DNA of 64,000 nucleotides, from positions 58,913 to 122,912 of the forward strand of contig NZ_NGVR01000025.1 of NCBI RefSeq assembly GCF_002777965.1, read 5' to 3'. Both the position numbers and the translations under genes were made by a program. How positions within the stretch are numbered: the stretch's first letter is position 1; each line of letters begins with the position of its first letter. Under the pieces are notes generated by a model. That model had not been told where the DNA came from, ran no database searches, and saw only the letters and a list, made by a program, of their open reading frames with translations. Of the stretch, positions 48,328 through 58,273 are shown in pieces. The DNA comes from Proteus columbae. Lineage in GTDB: Bacteria > Pseudomonadota > Gammaproteobacteria > Enterobacterales > Enterobacteriaceae.

Positions 48328-50016
48328 TTAAAAACTTTCCCAATTATCGTCTATTTCATGATTATTGGTTTTAATTGTTGGTGTTTTAAGTGTTTCAGTG
48401 TCTTGTGATTTAGCTGAGAATGCTGGCAATTTGGCTTTAGCTGGTGCAACTTTTTCATGCTCAACTTTAAATGTATTCACAATCATATCCAACATACTTG
48501 CTTGTTCACTTAATGTGGCAGAAGCAGCCGTTGATTGTTCAACCATCGCCGCATTTTGCTGAGTTGCTTTGTCCATCTCATTAACAGCAAGGCTGATTTG
48601 TGCAATACCACGCGTTTGCTCTTCTGATGCAGACAAAATTTCTTTCATCGAACCCGAGACATGATTAACAGATGTAACAATCTCACCCATTAATAAGCTA
48701 ACTTGTTCGACAAGATCATTACCTTGTCTAACACGTAATATTGTCGATTCAATAAGCTCTTTGATCTCTTTCGCCGCTTCTGCACTGCGCTGTGCTAAGT
48801 TGCGAACTTCACTGGCAACAACAGAGAAACCACGACCTTGTTCGCCTGCTCTTGCCGCTTCAACAGCAGCGTTAAGGGCTAAGATATTGGTTTGGAAAGC
48901 AATATCATCAATAACTGCAGTAATTTCACCAATTTTTTGTGAGCGATCGGCAATGTCAGTCATTGTCATGACCATCTTATTACTATGCTCACCACCTTGA
49001 ACGGCAATGTCGGCAGTGCTCATAACGAGCTCTGTTACTTCACGAGCGCTTTCCGTGTTATTACGAATAGTTGCGGTCATTTGTTCCATGCTGGATGCCG
49101 TTTCTTCTAATGCGCTGGCTTGCTCTTCAGTTCGGCTCGATAAGTCATTATTACCCGCAGCAATCTCTTGTACACCAGTGTAAATAGTTGCACTAGTATT
49201 TCGAATAGAGCTTACCATCTCTTTTAATTGAGCACGCATTTGCTGTAAGCCAAGCATGAGCTGATCGATTTCAGTCTTACCTGAAATATCGCTATCAATG
49301 CGGCTGACTAAATCACCTTTAGCAATCGTTTCTTGATAGGTGATCATTTGGTTAATGCGCACAATAATGTATTTGCGGATCCAAATAAGAACTAAGGTGG
49401 TAAAGATGAGGAAGATACCCATAAAGAGAGATGCTATCCACAACATGCTGTGGTAATTATCTTCTGCTTCAATCACTGAAGGGTTAACAACTTCATCGGT
49501 AATAAAGTCTGTGGCTTCATACAATGAATTCGTGAAATTAGTGTTTGCTGGGCTTTTTAAAATTAAACGAACCGCGTTAGTATTACGTTCGCTTAAATAC
49601 TGCGCCAGTAAATCAAGATCAGCTCGGCTCTTTTGATAGAGCTGTTTGATCTGCGCCATGCGTTGCTGATCGAAACCTGTTTGCGCGGATAGCTCAACAT
49701 ACTCATTCATCAATGCATCAACTTGCGCTTTACGCGCAGGCATAGTTTGCATAAATGTGGTGATGTTTGCATCCTCGGCTTGAGGATTTGAAATATAACT
49801 AAATGCTTGTGCAATAATATCAGTACGTAATGTATTCAACTCCGCATAGGTATTATCCATGGTGCGTAGTTGATCGAAACTGTATGAAATTCTTTTAAGA
49901 GTATTTTGAGTTTGGTAGGCATCGTGAATACTTTGTACTCCAGAAATGATCTGAATAATACAAAACAGAGTCAGGACACACATTAAACCTTGAGAGATTT
50001 TAATTCGTTTTAACAT
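48328..50016 (-). CDS. Methyl-accepting chemotaxis protein, paralogue 2
   Basis: 562-residue receptor from ATG 50016, preceded by GTAGGGTT; the start gives MLKRIKIS, the same N-terminus as paralogue 1, while the in-frame extension to 50064 is unsupported. Same plan: helix, periplasmic four-helix domain (about 35-185), helix ([20 protein letters not shown]), HAMP, signalling domain with [20 protein letters not shown], and C-terminal NWESF, a good CheR/CheB-binding pentapeptide. The signalling domains of the two paralogues are highly similar, whereas the periplasmic domains differ, so they probably bind different ligands. The two genes look like a tandem duplication. Confidence 0.92.
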   Translation of the reverse strand: MLKRIKISQGLMCVLTLFCIIQIISGVQSIHDAYQTQNTLKRISYSFDQLRTMDNTYAELNTLRTDIIAQAFSYISNPQAEDANITTFMQTMPARKAQVDALMNEYVELSAQTGFDQQRMAQIKQLYQKSRADLDLLAQYLSERNTNAVRLILKSPANTNFTNSLYEATDFITDEVVNPSVIEAEDNYHSMLWIASLFMGIFLIFTTLVLIWIRKYIIVRINQMITYQETIAKGDLVSRIDSDISGKTEIDQLMLGLQQMRAQLKEMVSSIRNTSATIYTGVQEIAAGNNDLSSRTEEQASALEETASSMEQMTATIRNNTESAREVTELVMSTADIAVQGGEHSNKMVMTMTDIADRSQKIGEITAVIDDIAFQTNILALNAAVEAARAGEQGRGFSVVASEVRNLAQRSAEAAKEIKELIESTILRVRQGNDLVEQVSLLMGEIVTSVNHVSGSMKEILSASEEQTRGIAQISLAVNEMDKATQQNAAMVEQSTAASATLSEQASMLDMIVNTFKVEHEKVAPAKAKLPAFSAKSQDTETLKTPTIKTNNHEIDDNWESF

Positions 50017-50078
50017 AACCCTACCTATTAGCTTTGTCTTTTCGTTGGTAAGTGGGAGGTCCACTTAGCAGAATGATT

Positions 50079-50105
50079 AATTCGGCTGGAATGTTAAAAA
50101 CTTTA
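50079..50105 (-). promoter_or_regulatory. FliA (sigma-28) promoter, chemoreceptor 2
   Basis: On the minus strand TAAAGTTT (50105-50098), 11-bp spacer, GCCGAATT (50086-50079). Same arrangement as the promoter of receptor 1. Confidence 0.82.
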
Positions 50106-50296
50106 GCGTGAAAGAATTTATTTCCCTTACTTAATATAAATAGGTAGAAAATAAACATTATATTGTTATTTTTATTGGGTTATTGCTAGATAGAGTGAGA
50201 TTATGTTTTGTGTAAATCGTGCTATTGTAAAATGATATAAATACCATAAGTGAAATGAATTGTATAAATTTTAAGAATGAATTAAAGGGCAAAAAT

Positions 50297-50332
50297 AAAG
50301 GAACTATTTCACTTAAAATAGTTCCTTTTTTA
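50297..50332 (-). terminator. yheS terminator
   Basis: Perfect 13-bp stem AAAGGAACTATTT/AAATAGTTCCTTT (50297-50309 with 50316-50328); T-rich on both sides. Confidence 0.82.
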
Positions 50333-50347
50333 ATGAATTACGTTGTA

Positions 50348-52282
50348 TTACTGAGCTTCAAATGTGTTTGTCATTTCTTCCAGTGTTTCTTGTAATTCCA
50401 TCCACTCCATTTCAACTTCTTCTAGTGCGGATTTCGCAATACCTTGTCGGCTTAAGCAATCAGATAGCTCATTTTTACGGCTAGTATCATAAATACCACT
50501 ATCAGAAAGAGCGGTTTCGATATCATTAAGCTCTTGGCTTAATTTATCCATTTTGCTTTCTAATGTTGTGAGTTTCTTGCGTAAAGGCTGGGTTTGTTGT
50601 CTAAACTCAGCTTCTTTGCGTTTTTGCTCTTTTTTATCTTGGGCACTTAAATTGGCGGTTGTCGTGGTATTGTTGTTATCTTGTTGGCTTTTATTTGCCT
50701 GAGTCTCTTGACGATTTTGATCAACTAACCATTGTTGGTAGTCATCAAGATCGCCATCAAATGGTTCAACTTGGCCATCGTGTACAAGATAGAGATCATC
50801 AGTGGTAGAGCGTAATAAATGCCTATCATGCGATACAACAACAATTGCCCCTTCAAAGCTAATTAAAGCTTGGGTCAGTGCTTGGCGCATATCTAAATCA
50901 AGGTGGTTTGTTGGTTCATCCATTAATAGCAAATTAGGACGTTGCCAAACTAAAAGTGATAGGACTAAACGTGCCTTTTCACCGCCAGAAAATTGACCAC
51001 AAGCATCCGTGACTTTATCGCCATGGAAACCGAACCCCCCCAAGTAATCACGTAATTTTTGTTCAGTTTCTTTGGGTGCTAAGCGGGTTAAATGCTGTAA
51101 TGCCGATTCATCAGAGCGCAAAAACTCTAATTGATGTTGGGCAAAATAACCAAGTTTAATACCTTTAGAAAGCGCCAATTTTCCCTGTAACGGTTGAATT
51201 TCGCCTGCAAGTAATTTAATCAGTGTTGATTTACCTGCACCATTTCGTCCTAATAATCCAATACGTGAGCCGGGAACTAAATTGAGTTTGATATCATTAA
51301 GAATAACTTTTTCACCGTAACCCGCGCTGACTTTCTCCATTGATAAAAGAGGATTAGGTAAGCTTTCAGGTTGGCGGAAACTAAATTGGAATGGGTTATC
51401 TGAATGAGCAGGAGCGACGCGTTCCATTCGTTCAAGCATTTTTACACGGCTTTGAGCTTGTTTTGCTTTTGTCGCTTTCGCTTTAAATCTATCTATAAAA
51501 CTCTGTAAGTGTGCAATTTTGGCTTGTTGATTTTCAAACAAAGCTTGTTGTTGTGCGAGTTTGGTTGCACGTTGCATTTCAAACGAAGAGTAGTTACCCG
51601 AATATTCAAATATTTTTTCTTGCTCAATATGCAAGATTTTATCCACGATAGGATCAAGAAAATCACGGTCATGGGAAATTAAAATAAGTGTGCCTGTGTA
51701 GCTTTTTAGCCATTTTTCTAGCCAAATAACAGCATCTAAATCTAAGTGGTTAGTGGGTTCATCGAGTAGCAGTAAGTCTGATCGACAAATCAGCGCTTGT
51801 GCTAAGTTTAAACGCATTCTCCAACCACCTGAAAATGATTTTACAGGTTCATTAAGCTGTTGTTGGCTAAAACCTAAACCATTCAGTAAGGTCGCTGCTC
51901 GAGATTGTATTGTCCATGCATTAATGGCATCTAATTGTCCGTGTATCAGTGCAATAGCGTGGCCATCGTTTATCTCGTTAGCTTTTTGTAATCGTTGTTC
52001 TAACTGGCGGTATTCTCTATCACCATCAATAACATAATCAATAGCAGGTACGTCAAGTGCCGGTGTTTCTTGGTTAACCCATGCCATTGACCATGTACTA
52101 GGATAGGTGACATTGCCTGCTTCAGCTTGAAGTTCTCCTTTCAATAAAGAAAGTAATGTGGTTTTGCCACAGCCATTTTTACCGACTAGACCAATTTTTT
52201 GCCCTGGATTAATGGTTGCACTGGCATTGTCCAGCAACACTCTGACACCACGGCGAATTTGCAAAGAAGAAAAAACAATCAT
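50348..52282 (-). CDS. yheS: ABC-F family ATPase YheS
   Basis: Soluble protein with two fused ABC domains and no membrane part; ABC-F proteins act on the ribosome, and E. coli YheS is a translation factor of this class. 644 residues. Domain 1: Walker A GKNGCGKTT near 35, signature FSGGWRMRLNLAQAL near 150, Walker B LLLLDEPTNHLD. Linker helices about 240-300 (P-site tRNA interaction motif). Domain 2: Walker A GRNGAGKST near 345, signature FSGGEKARLVLSLL, Walker B DEPTNHLD. C-terminal coiled coil about 540-640. Divergent from kefG, as in E. coli. Confidence 0.94.
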   Translation of the reverse strand: MIVFSSLQIRRGVRVLLDNASATINPGQKIGLVGKNGCGKTTLLSLLKGELQAEAGNVTYPSTWSMAWVNQETPALDVPAIDYVIDGDREYRQLEQRLQKANEINDGHAIALIHGQLDAINAWTIQSRAATLLNGLGFSQQQLNEPVKSFSGGWRMRLNLAQALICRSDLLLLDEPTNHLDLDAVIWLEKWLKSYTGTLILISHDRDFLDPIVDKILHIEQEKIFEYSGNYSSFEMQRATKLAQQQALFENQQAKIAHLQSFIDRFKAKATKAKQAQSRVKMLERMERVAPAHSDNPFQFSFRQPESLPNPLLSMEKVSAGYGEKVILNDIKLNLVPGSRIGLLGRNGAGKSTLIKLLAGEIQPLQGKLALSKGIKLGYFAQHQLEFLRSDESALQHLTRLAPKETEQKLRDYLGGFGFHGDKVTDACGQFSGGEKARLVLSLLVWQRPNLLLMDEPTNHLDLDMRQALTQALISFEGAIVVVSHDRHLLRSTTDDLYLVHDGQVEPFDGDLDDYQQWLVDQNRQETQANKSQQDNNNTTTTANLSAQDKKEQKRKEAEFRQQTQPLRKKLTTLESKMDKLSQELNDIETALSDSGIYDTSRKNELSDCLSRQGIAKSALEEVEMEWMELQETLEEMTNTFEAQ

Positions 52283-52400
52283 AAATATCGTCTATTAAGA
52301 GTATGTAAATTAATATATAGAGTAAGTTGTTCGTAACAGTTGGTCACAATGCGTGCATGGTAACGGAAAAAACAGTTTCTGACACGTTTTGTAAGGAGGA

Positions 52401-52955
52401 ATGATGTCAAACGCATCAAATGTATTGCTGGTGTATGTTCATCCTGAGCCGCGCCAATCAATCGCTAATAAAGCGTTATTAAAAGCGGTGAGGGATTTAG
52501 AGAATATAACTATCCATGATTTATACGCTACTTATCCTGATTTTTTTATTGATATACACCATGAACAATCCTTGTTGTGTAAACACCAAGTGATTGTTTT
52601 TCAATTTCCATTGCAAACATATAGTTGCCCTGCATTATTAAAAGAGTGGCAAGATAGAGTGTTAACTCGTCCATTTGCTAACAAAGCAGGTAGAGCGCAA
52701 TTAAAGGGTAAGTCATTTCGTTGTGTTATTACAACGGGAGAGCCTGAGCAGGCTTATCAACATGATGGTAAGAATCACTACACACTCACAGAATTATTAC
52801 GTCCCTTTGAATTAATGGCAGAAATGTGTGGTATGCGCTGGTTATCACCAATGATTGTGTATTCAGCAAGACAACAATCTAAAACAACACTGACTCATAT
52901 TGGTGAAGCTTATCGCCATTGGTTAAGTGCGCCACTTGAAGGGGAGCAAGCTTAA
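52401..52955 (+). CDS. kefG: KefG, ancillary quinone oxidoreductase of KefB
   Basis: 184-residue flavodoxin-fold NAD(P)H oxidoreductase that is required for full activity of the KefB potassium efflux system. [19 protein letters not shown] near residue 8, [13 protein letters not shown] near 41, [21 protein letters not shown] (in part) near 68 and TTGEPEQAY near 113 match E. coli KefG. A perfect AAGGAGG lies just before two tandem ATGs (52401 and 52404); the second has the better spacing. The stop overlaps the kefB start by 1 base, so translation is coupled. Confidence 0.93.
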   Translation: MMSNASNVLLVYVHPEPRQSIANKALLKAVRDLENITIHDLYATYPDFFIDIHHEQSLLCKHQVIVFQFPLQTYSCPALLKEWQDRVLTRPFANKAGRAQLKGKSFRCVITTGEPEQAYQHDGKNHYTLTELLRPFELMAEMCGMRWLSPMIVYSARQQSKTTLTHIGEAYRHWLSAPLEGEQA

Positions 52956-54808
52956 TGGAAGATAATTGGATGATTAAAGCTGTGCTCTTTTTTCTGTGTG
53001 CTGCCGTAGTTATGGTGCCTATTGCACAACGTCTTAAAATTGGTGCAGTACTCGGTTATTTAATTGCTGGTATTGCCATTGGACCTTGGGGATTAGGGCT
53101 GTTTAAAGATGTCGATAACATCTTACATTTTGCTGAATTAGGTGTGGTCTTTTTAATGTTCCTTATTGGTTTGGAATTAAATCCAGCCAAGTTATGGGAA
53201 TTGAGACGAGCCATTTTTGGTGTTGGTTCAATGCAGGTGGTATTAACCGCCTCTATTTTTTCAGGACTCATTCTCGTTTTTACTTCTTTCTCATGGCAGG
53301 CAGCCGTTATTGGTGGATTAGGTATTGCGATGTCTTCAACTGCGATGGCATTGCAACTGATGAACGAGAAAGGAATGAATCATAATGAAGGTGGGCAATT
53401 AGGTTTTGCTGTTTTACTTTTCCAAGATATGGCGGTTATTCCTATCCTTGCTGTTATTCCTTTGTTAGCCGGAGAAACGGCAAGCAGTGATTGGTATCGT
53501 ATTGGCGTGAAAGTTGCTGCTTTTGCTGGGCTGCTGATTTGTGGTCGTTATTTATTACGTCCACTCTTACGCTTAGTTGTGAAATCTGGAGTAAGGGAAG
53601 TTTTTACAGCGGCTGCGCTACTTGTTGTCTTAGGTGCTGCTATTTTTATGGAAACCCTAGGTTTTTCAATGGCGATGGGAACCTTTATTGCGGGAGTATT
53701 GTTGGCAGATTCAGAATATCGACATGAATTAGAGATCTCCATTGAACCTTTTAAAGGTCTACTTTTAGGACTCTTTTTTATCTCTGTTGGTATGTCTTTA
53801 GATATCGGCATTTTATGGCGTTATCTTCCACAAGTATTATTGGGCGTCTTAGTTCTGGTTATTGTGAAGGCATTGATACTTTATAGTATTGCTTGGTTAG
53901 CCAGATTACGCTTTTCCACGCGTTTACAATTCTCAGCTGTATTAAGCCAAGGCGGGGAATTTGCGTTTGTTGTTTTCTCGACATCTATGGCAATGGGCGT
54001 ATTAGATAGTCAGCAAATGGCGTTATTGTTGGTTGTTGTCACACTTTCTATGATGACAACGCCTCTTGTGATGCAAATGACAGACGCTGTGTTTGCTCGT
54101 CGTTATAATGAAGCTAAAACGGACGAACAGCCCTTTGTTGAAAATAACCACCCAGAGGTCATTCTTGTCGGGTTTGGTCGAATGGGACAGGTTGTAGGGC
54201 GTTTGCTAATGGCGAACAAAATTAACGTCACGGTATTAGAGCATGATGTTGGAAGCATAAGCACCATGCGTAAATATGGCTATAAAGTTTATTACGGTGA
54301 TGCAACCGATCTCAATCTATTGCGCGCTGCCGGTGCTGAGCATGCTAAAACTATTGTTATCACCTGCAATGAACCTGAAGCTACGATGGAAATCGTTCAT
54401 CTTTGCCAACATCATTTTCCTAACTTGCATATTATTGCAAGGGCAAGAGGGCGTGTTGAAGCTCATGAATTGCTCAAAGCAGGTGTGACAGATTTTAGCC
54501 GAGAAACATTTTCTAGCGCCTTAGAATTAGGACGTAAAACGTTAATTGAATTAGGCATGCATCCCCATCAAGCTTATCGGGCACAACAGCATTTTCGTCG
54601 TTTGGATATTAACTTATTGAGAAAGCTGGTGGATGAATCTCCTGAAGAAGTTTCTAACGTTTCACGAGTAAAAGAAGCGAGACGAGAACTTGAGGAGCTC
54701 TTTAGTGAAGAAATTCGTCAAGAGCACCATCAACCTGATATTTGGGATGAATCTTTAACAGAAGACATTCCTCAAATACATAAAGAAAAAAAATCTATTG
54801 ATAAATAG
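52955..54808 (+). CDS. kefB: Glutathione-regulated potassium-efflux system protein KefB
   Basis: Monovalent cation:proton antiporter-2 protein that releases K+ and acidifies the cytoplasm upon binding of glutathione adducts of electrophiles. 617 residues: about twelve membrane helices (1-375) with [13 protein letters not shown] and [16 protein letters not shown] segments ([13 protein letters not shown]), then a cytoplasmic RCK/TrkA-N domain beginning [17 protein letters not shown] near 401, and a charged C-terminal tail. Residue pattern around 240-270 ([20 protein letters not shown]) is typical. Operon kefG-kefB-yheV, as in E. coli. Confidence 0.95.
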   Translation: MEDNWMIKAVLFFLCAAVVMVPIAQRLKIGAVLGYLIAGIAIGPWGLGLFKDVDNILHFAELGVVFLMFLIGLELNPAKLWELRRAIFGVGSMQVVLTASIFSGLILVFTSFSWQAAVIGGLGIAMSSTAMALQLMNEKGMNHNEGGQLGFAVLLFQDMAVIPILAVIPLLAGETASSDWYRIGVKVAAFAGLLICGRYLLRPLLRLVVKSGVREVFTAAALLVVLGAAIFMETLGFSMAMGTFIAGVLLADSEYRHELEISIEPFKGLLLGLFFISVGMSLDIGILWRYLPQVLLGVLVLVIVKALILYSIAWLARLRFSTRLQFSAVLSQGGEFAFVVFSTSMAMGVLDSQQMALLLVVVTLSMMTTPLVMQMTDAVFARRYNEAKTDEQPFVENNHPEVILVGFGRMGQVVGRLLMANKINVTVLEHDVGSISTMRKYGYKVYYGDATDLNLLRAAGAEHAKTIVITCNEPEATMEIVHLCQHHFPNLHIIARARGRVEAHELLKAGVTDFSRETFSSALELGRKTLIELGMHPHQAYRAQQHFRRLDINLLRKLVDESPEEVSNVSRVKEARRELEELFSEEIRQEHHQPDIWDESLTEDIPQIHKEKKSIDK

Positions 54809-54821
54809 GAGAATTGACCCC

Positions 54822-55025
54822 ATGTCTGCAACCCGTAAACGCTTTATCGCAGGAGCCGTGTGTCCACACTGTCAAGCTCAAGATACACTTAAAATGTGGC
54901 GTGAAGATAAAGTGGATATTGTGGAATGTGCAAAATGTGGCCATCAGCAACGGCAAACAGAGGGTGAAGTTAACTCACTTGTTCGTGAAAATGAACAAGT
55001 CATTGGGATCTTTACACCACAATAA
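54822..55025 (+). CDS. yheV: YheV family putative zinc ribbon protein
   Basis: 67 residues from ATG 54822, which lies 9 bases after GGAG and gives the family start (TRKRFIAGAVCPHCQAQD); the TTG at 54798 has no such support. Two CxxC pairs, CPHC near 14 and CAKC near 37, form a predicted zinc ribbon. VDIVECAKCGHQ and EQVIGIFTP are conserved with E. coli YheV. Function unknown. Last gene of kefGB-yheV. Confidence 0.92.
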   Translation: MSATRKRFIAGAVCPHCQAQDTLKMWREDKVDIVECAKCGHQQRQTEGEVNSLVRENEQVIGIFTPQ

Positions 55026-55113
55026 TTGTAGGTTTTTTGATATAACCCGATACAGAAGATTTATTTTTCGTTACAATCGGGAAAATTTTGCCCACGGGTA
55101 TGTAGGAGATGTC

Positions 55114-55758
55114 ATGAAAGTAGCAAACGACTTGGTAGTTAGTCTGGCTTATCAAGTAAGATCAGAAGACGGTGTTTTAGTTGATGAGTCCACGGTGAGC
55201 GCACCGTTAGACTATCTGCATGGCCGTGGTTCTTTAATCAGTGGTTTAGAAAATGCATTAACAGGCCGCGAAGTCGGTGAAAAATTCGACGTAGAAGTTG
55301 CTTCTGATGATGCATATGGTCAATACGACGAAAACTTAGTTCAACGCGTACCGAAAGATGTTTTTGTGGGCGTTGATGAGTTAGAAGTTGGTATGCGTTT
55401 TCTTGCTGATACCGATCAAGGTCCAGTACCAGTAGAAATCACAGGTATTGAAGGTGACGAAGTTATCGTTGATGGTAACCACATGTTAGCAGGTCAAAAC
55501 CTGAAGTTTCATGTTGAAATCGTTGCAATTCGTGAAGCGACTGAAGAAGAATTAGCTCACGGCCACGTACACGGTGAAGAAGAAGAGCACGAATGTTGTG
55601 GTGGCCACGGTCACGGTGAAGAAGGCGGATGCTGTGGCGGTGGTCACGGTCACGGTCATGGTCATTCACACGGTGAAGAAGGTGGATGCTGCGGTGGTGG
55701 CGGTCATGGTCATGGTGGCCACGGTCACGGCAATGGCGGTTGTGGTTGCCAGCACTAA
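55114..55758 (+). CDS. slyD: FKBP-type peptidyl-prolyl isomerase and metallochaperone SlyD
   Basis: Cytoplasmic folding helper that also supplies nickel to hydrogenase maturation. 214 residues from ATG 55114 (TAGGAGATGTC before it). FKBP domain 1-70 and 130-150 (YLHGRGSLISGLENAL near 34), the inserted-flap chaperone domain about 75-125, and a C-terminal tail from about 150 with repeated HGHG, CCGG and EEGGCC units, ending CGCQH. The tail is longer than in E. coli SlyD (196 residues in total) and contains more His/Cys pairs, so metal capacity should be high. Monocistronic. Confidence 0.95.
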   Translation: MKVANDLVVSLAYQVRSEDGVLVDESTVSAPLDYLHGRGSLISGLENALTGREVGEKFDVEVASDDAYGQYDENLVQRVPKDVFVGVDELEVGMRFLADTDQGPVPVEITGIEGDEVIVDGNHMLAGQNLKFHVEIVAIREATEEELAHGHVHGEEEEHECCGGHGHGEEGGCCGGGHGHGHGHSHGEEGGCCGGGGHGHGGHGHGNGGCGCQH

Positions 55759-55776
55759 TCTTTCTTTGAAAAGATC

Positions 55777-55805
55777 AAAAGGAGCGTTTAAGCGCTCCTT
55801 TTTTG
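55777..55805. terminator. Bidirectional terminator slyD/slyX
   Basis: Perfect 10-bp stem AAAAGGAGCG/CGCTCCTTTT (55777-55786 with 55793-55802), 6-nt loop, then TTTTG. Confidence 0.88.
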
Positions 55806-55838
55806 TTTTCAGTTTTGATATTAACAGCGAACGACGGC

Positions 55839-56057
55839 TTAATAGTGAGGTGGAGGCGTTTCATCCTCAGGTCTAGCTAGTATTGATGTTTGAGAATTTT
55901 TTAGGCGCTCAGAAACAATTTTTAAGGCTTCTTTAAAACGACTGATTTCAATTTGCTGCTGTGTGACCACCTGATTTAATTCTTCAATAGTCGCGTCTTG
56001 GAAAGCAACTTTGCTTTCTAATTGAATGAGCAATCGCTCTACTTCCTTAATATCCAT
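55839..56057 (-). CDS. slyX: SlyX protein
   Basis: 72-residue protein of unknown function, the usual length. It is almost entirely a coiled coil with heptad leucines (VERLLIQLESKVAFQDATIEEL, in part) and ends with the family tail PPPHY. AAAGGAGG lies about 8 bases before ATG 56057. Convergent with slyD and divergent from fkpA, as in E. coli. Confidence 0.94.
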   Translation of the reverse strand: MDIKEVERLLIQLESKVAFQDATIEELNQVVTQQQIEISRFKEALKIVSERLKNSQTSILARPEDETPPPHY

Positions 56058-56389
56058 TGTGTTTTTCCTCCTTTAAAATGTCCTATTACGACGAATATGA
56101 TTAACAAACTCGCGAAATTTAATCTTATTTACTGATATATACACAGGAAGACATAAATCTGGTTTGAGATAAAAGACTATTTTGCTAATGTGATAGCACT
56201 CTGTGCTGACAAAAATCCTAACATTAACTGTTAAGGGTGTCGGCAAATTTTTTAAATTCATATAAAATTGCTACCTGCGGATGAGTATATACCGCAACGA
56301 CAGCAAAAGTGATGCAAAACGTTTAAGCGATGATCTATGATGATCGTTTGTAAAACGTAGCGACTCACTAACATATACTGGAGAATGGG
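56058..56389. other. slyX/fkpA divergent region
   Basis: 332 bp. It should hold the fkpA promoter (a sigma-E target in E. coli); no clear GGAACTT-N16-TCAAA match was found. A GATGATC direct repeat occurs at about 56328-56347. No gene. Confidence 0.4.
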
Positions 56390-57139
56390 ATGAAATCTTT
56401 ATTAAAAACGACGTTGCTGGCAACCAGTTTAGCTTTCGCATTCAGCGCACCTCATGCATTCGCTGAAGAAGCAGCTAAAGTGCCAACACTAAATAGCGCA
56501 TTTAAAACTCAAAATGAGCAAAATGCCTATGCGTTAGGCGCGTCGATGGGTCGCTATATGGAAGCTGCATTACAAGAACAAAAAAATATTGGTATTACTT
56601 TAGATTCTAAACAACTGTTAGCAGGTGTTCAGGATGCATTTAATAGTAAATCAAAATTATCAGACTCTGAAATTGAATTAACGTTAGCAGCTTTTGAAGA
56701 TCAAGTACGTACTGCTGCAACAGCAAAAATGGAAAAAGAAGCGACTGAGAACAAAACTGCGGGCGATAAATTCCGTACAGAGTTTGCCGCTGAAAAAGGT
56801 GTGGTAAAAACTAAATCAGGTTTACTGTATTTAGTTGAAAATCCGGGTAAAGGTAAAACACCGACAGATGCTGATCGCGTTACTGTGAATTACAAAGGCA
56901 TGCTGATTGATGGTAAACAATTTGATAGCTCTTATGATCGTAACGAACCTCTGACAATTAGCCTGAAAAGCGTTATTCCTGGCTGGACTGAAGGTATGAA
57001 GTACATCAAAGAAGGCGGTAAGATCAAGTTAGTTATTCCACCAGAATTAGGCTACGGACAACGTGCAACAAGTGGTATTCCAGCTAACTCAACATTAGTC
57101 TTTGAAGTTGAATTACTGAGTGTTGAAAGCGATAAATAA
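56390..57139 (+). CDS. fkpA: Periplasmic FKBP-type peptidyl-prolyl isomerase FkpA
   Basis: Envelope chaperone and proline isomerase. 249 residues: signal peptide of about 25 residues (TTLLATSLAFAFSAPHAFA-EEA), N-terminal dimerisation helices about 30-135, and the FKBP domain from about 150 (VTVNYKGMLIDGKQFDSSYDR in part, IPGWTEGMKYIKEGGKIKLV in part, IPPELGYGQRATSGIPANSTL in part). Somewhat shorter than E. coli FkpA (270), mainly after the signal peptide and at the end. TGGAGAATGGG precedes ATG 56390. Confidence 0.94.
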   Translation: MKSLLKTTLLATSLAFAFSAPHAFAEEAAKVPTLNSAFKTQNEQNAYALGASMGRYMEAALQEQKNIGITLDSKQLLAGVQDAFNSKSKLSDSEIELTLAAFEDQVRTAATAKMEKEATENKTAGDKFRTEFAAEKGVVKTKSGLLYLVENPGKGKTPTDADRVTVNYKGMLIDGKQFDSSYDRNEPLTISLKSVIPGWTEGMKYIKEGGKIKLVIPPELGYGQRATSGIPANSTLVFEVELLSVESDK

Positions 57140-57168
57140 TTCATTTATCTCTAAATCTCACTAAAAAA

Positions 57169-57195
57169 ATGCTGACATTGATGTCAGCATTTTTT
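57169..57195. terminator. fkpA terminator (bidirectional)
   Basis: Perfect 10-bp stem ATGCTGACAT/ATGTCAGCAT (57169-57178 with 57181-57190), extendable with A-T pairs, flanked by A7 and T6, between convergent genes. Confidence 0.88.
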
Positions 57196-57245
57196 ATTTC
57201 TAATATATATAGCGCTTCATTTATTAATGCATAGTGCGCATAGTG

Positions 57246-58127
57246 TTAGTCTACTGCCTCTTCTACAATAATGGCTTTGGGTTTTTTAAAAACAAACAGC
57301 AAGCCCACAATAATTGCCCCCATTCCAGCTAAACTCAGCCAAGACATTTTATTACCTAAGAAGATGTAATCCATTAATGCTGTCACGCCAGGTACTAAAT
57401 AAAATAAGCTAGTGACGTTAACTAAATTACCTGTTGTGAGTAAGCGGTATAGTAGCAATTGAGCAACAACAGAAATGATCACGGCAAGCCAAAGTACAGG
57501 AATGACAAAACCAATATCAAATGAGGCATGAAAAGGCTGGAATGGTACAAATAACAAGCACAATACAAGGCTAACAACATATTGTAGCGGCAGGGCATCC
57601 ATTGGTGCTAATTGTAGCTTTTTCTGTGAGATTGCACCAAAGCTCATACAAAGTAGTGCAACTAACGCATAAATCATTCCCGTTAATGAGAGGGCTGTAT
57701 TAAATAAACTTTGGGCAACGACTAACACTAATCCAGCCAAGGCGATTAAAAGCCCTAATAGCCGTGTCGCTGTAAAATTACGTTCTATTATCCATAGTGT
57801 AATAATCGGCTGAACGCCCATAATTGTGGCTAACATTCCCGGTGTAATGCTATTAGCAAGTGCTAAAAGATAACAGATGGAATAACCACCAATAATGAGT
57901 AAGCCGACCCATGCCGTTTTTAAACGACTCCCTTTGGGAGGTAAAAAGCGATGTCGCTGAATACATAGAAAAGAGAGAAATGCTAAAGCGATAATAAAAC
58001 GCCAAGTCAAAATGGCAAATGAGCTACCATTATCTAAGCCCCAACGAGAAAAGATAGCGCCGCTGCTCCACAATAAAACAAATAATGTCGTTGGGCCGAA
58101 TTTTGCCCAATATTGACGTAAGTACAT
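57246..58127 (-). CDS. EamA (DMT superfamily) transporter
   Basis: 293-residue inner-membrane protein with ten predicted helices and two EamA repeats. The first begins LLWSSGAIFSRWGL near residue 17 and the second follows GMIYALVALLCMSFGAISQK near 150; PGVTALMDYIFLG near 247 is the usual second-repeat motif. Members export amino acids or other metabolites; specificity unknown. The start at 58127 has only AGGTATATC as Shine-Dalgarno. Its 5' region carries a promoter and a valine-rich leader ORF, which suggests amino-acid-dependent control. It is an extra gene between fkpA and yheO relative to E. coli. Confidence 0.85.
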   Translation of the reverse strand: MYLRQYWAKFGPTTLFVLLWSSGAIFSRWGLDNGSSFAILTWRFIIALAFLSFLCIQRHRFLPPKGSRLKTAWVGLLIIGGYSICYLLALANSITPGMLATIMGVQPIITLWIIERNFTATRLLGLLIALAGLVLVVAQSLFNTALSLTGMIYALVALLCMSFGAISQKKLQLAPMDALPLQYVVSLVLCLLFVPFQPFHASFDIGFVIPVLWLAVIISVVAQLLLYRLLTTGNLVNVTSLFYLVPGVTALMDYIFLGNKMSWLSLAGMGAIIVGLLFVFKKPKAIIVEEAVD

Positions 58128-58273
58128 GGTGATATACCTGTAAAATAAGCAATAAGAGTGCTTGATTATTTTTAGTGATTATTAGCTAATTGATAAAATA
58201 TCAATGAATAAACGTAAACAATATATCATTATATAGATGTTGGTTGAGTACGTTCTTAAGCTAAGTAAATCAA

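Larger units (their letters stand above)
50017..50347. other. Region between chemoreceptor 2 and yheS
   Basis: 331 bp carrying the FliA promoter of receptor 2 and the terminator of yheS. No gene was seen. This is the right-hand border of the stretch inserted relative to the E. coli yheT-yheS order. Confidence 0.5.

Noticed and set aside
50017..50064. N-terminal extension of chemoreceptor 2
   Set aside because: It lacks a ribosome-binding site; the alternative start gives the same MLKRIKIS as the paralogue and sits after GTAGGG.
54814..55113. 100-codon upstream extension in the slyD frame
   Set aside because: It overlaps yheV in another frame; ATG 55114 with TAGGAG is the SlyD start.
55564..55755. 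Tandem-repeat locus or CRISPR-like array in the slyD 3' end
   Set aside because: The repeats are degenerate codons of the His/Gly/Cys-rich SlyD tail, in frame with the gene.
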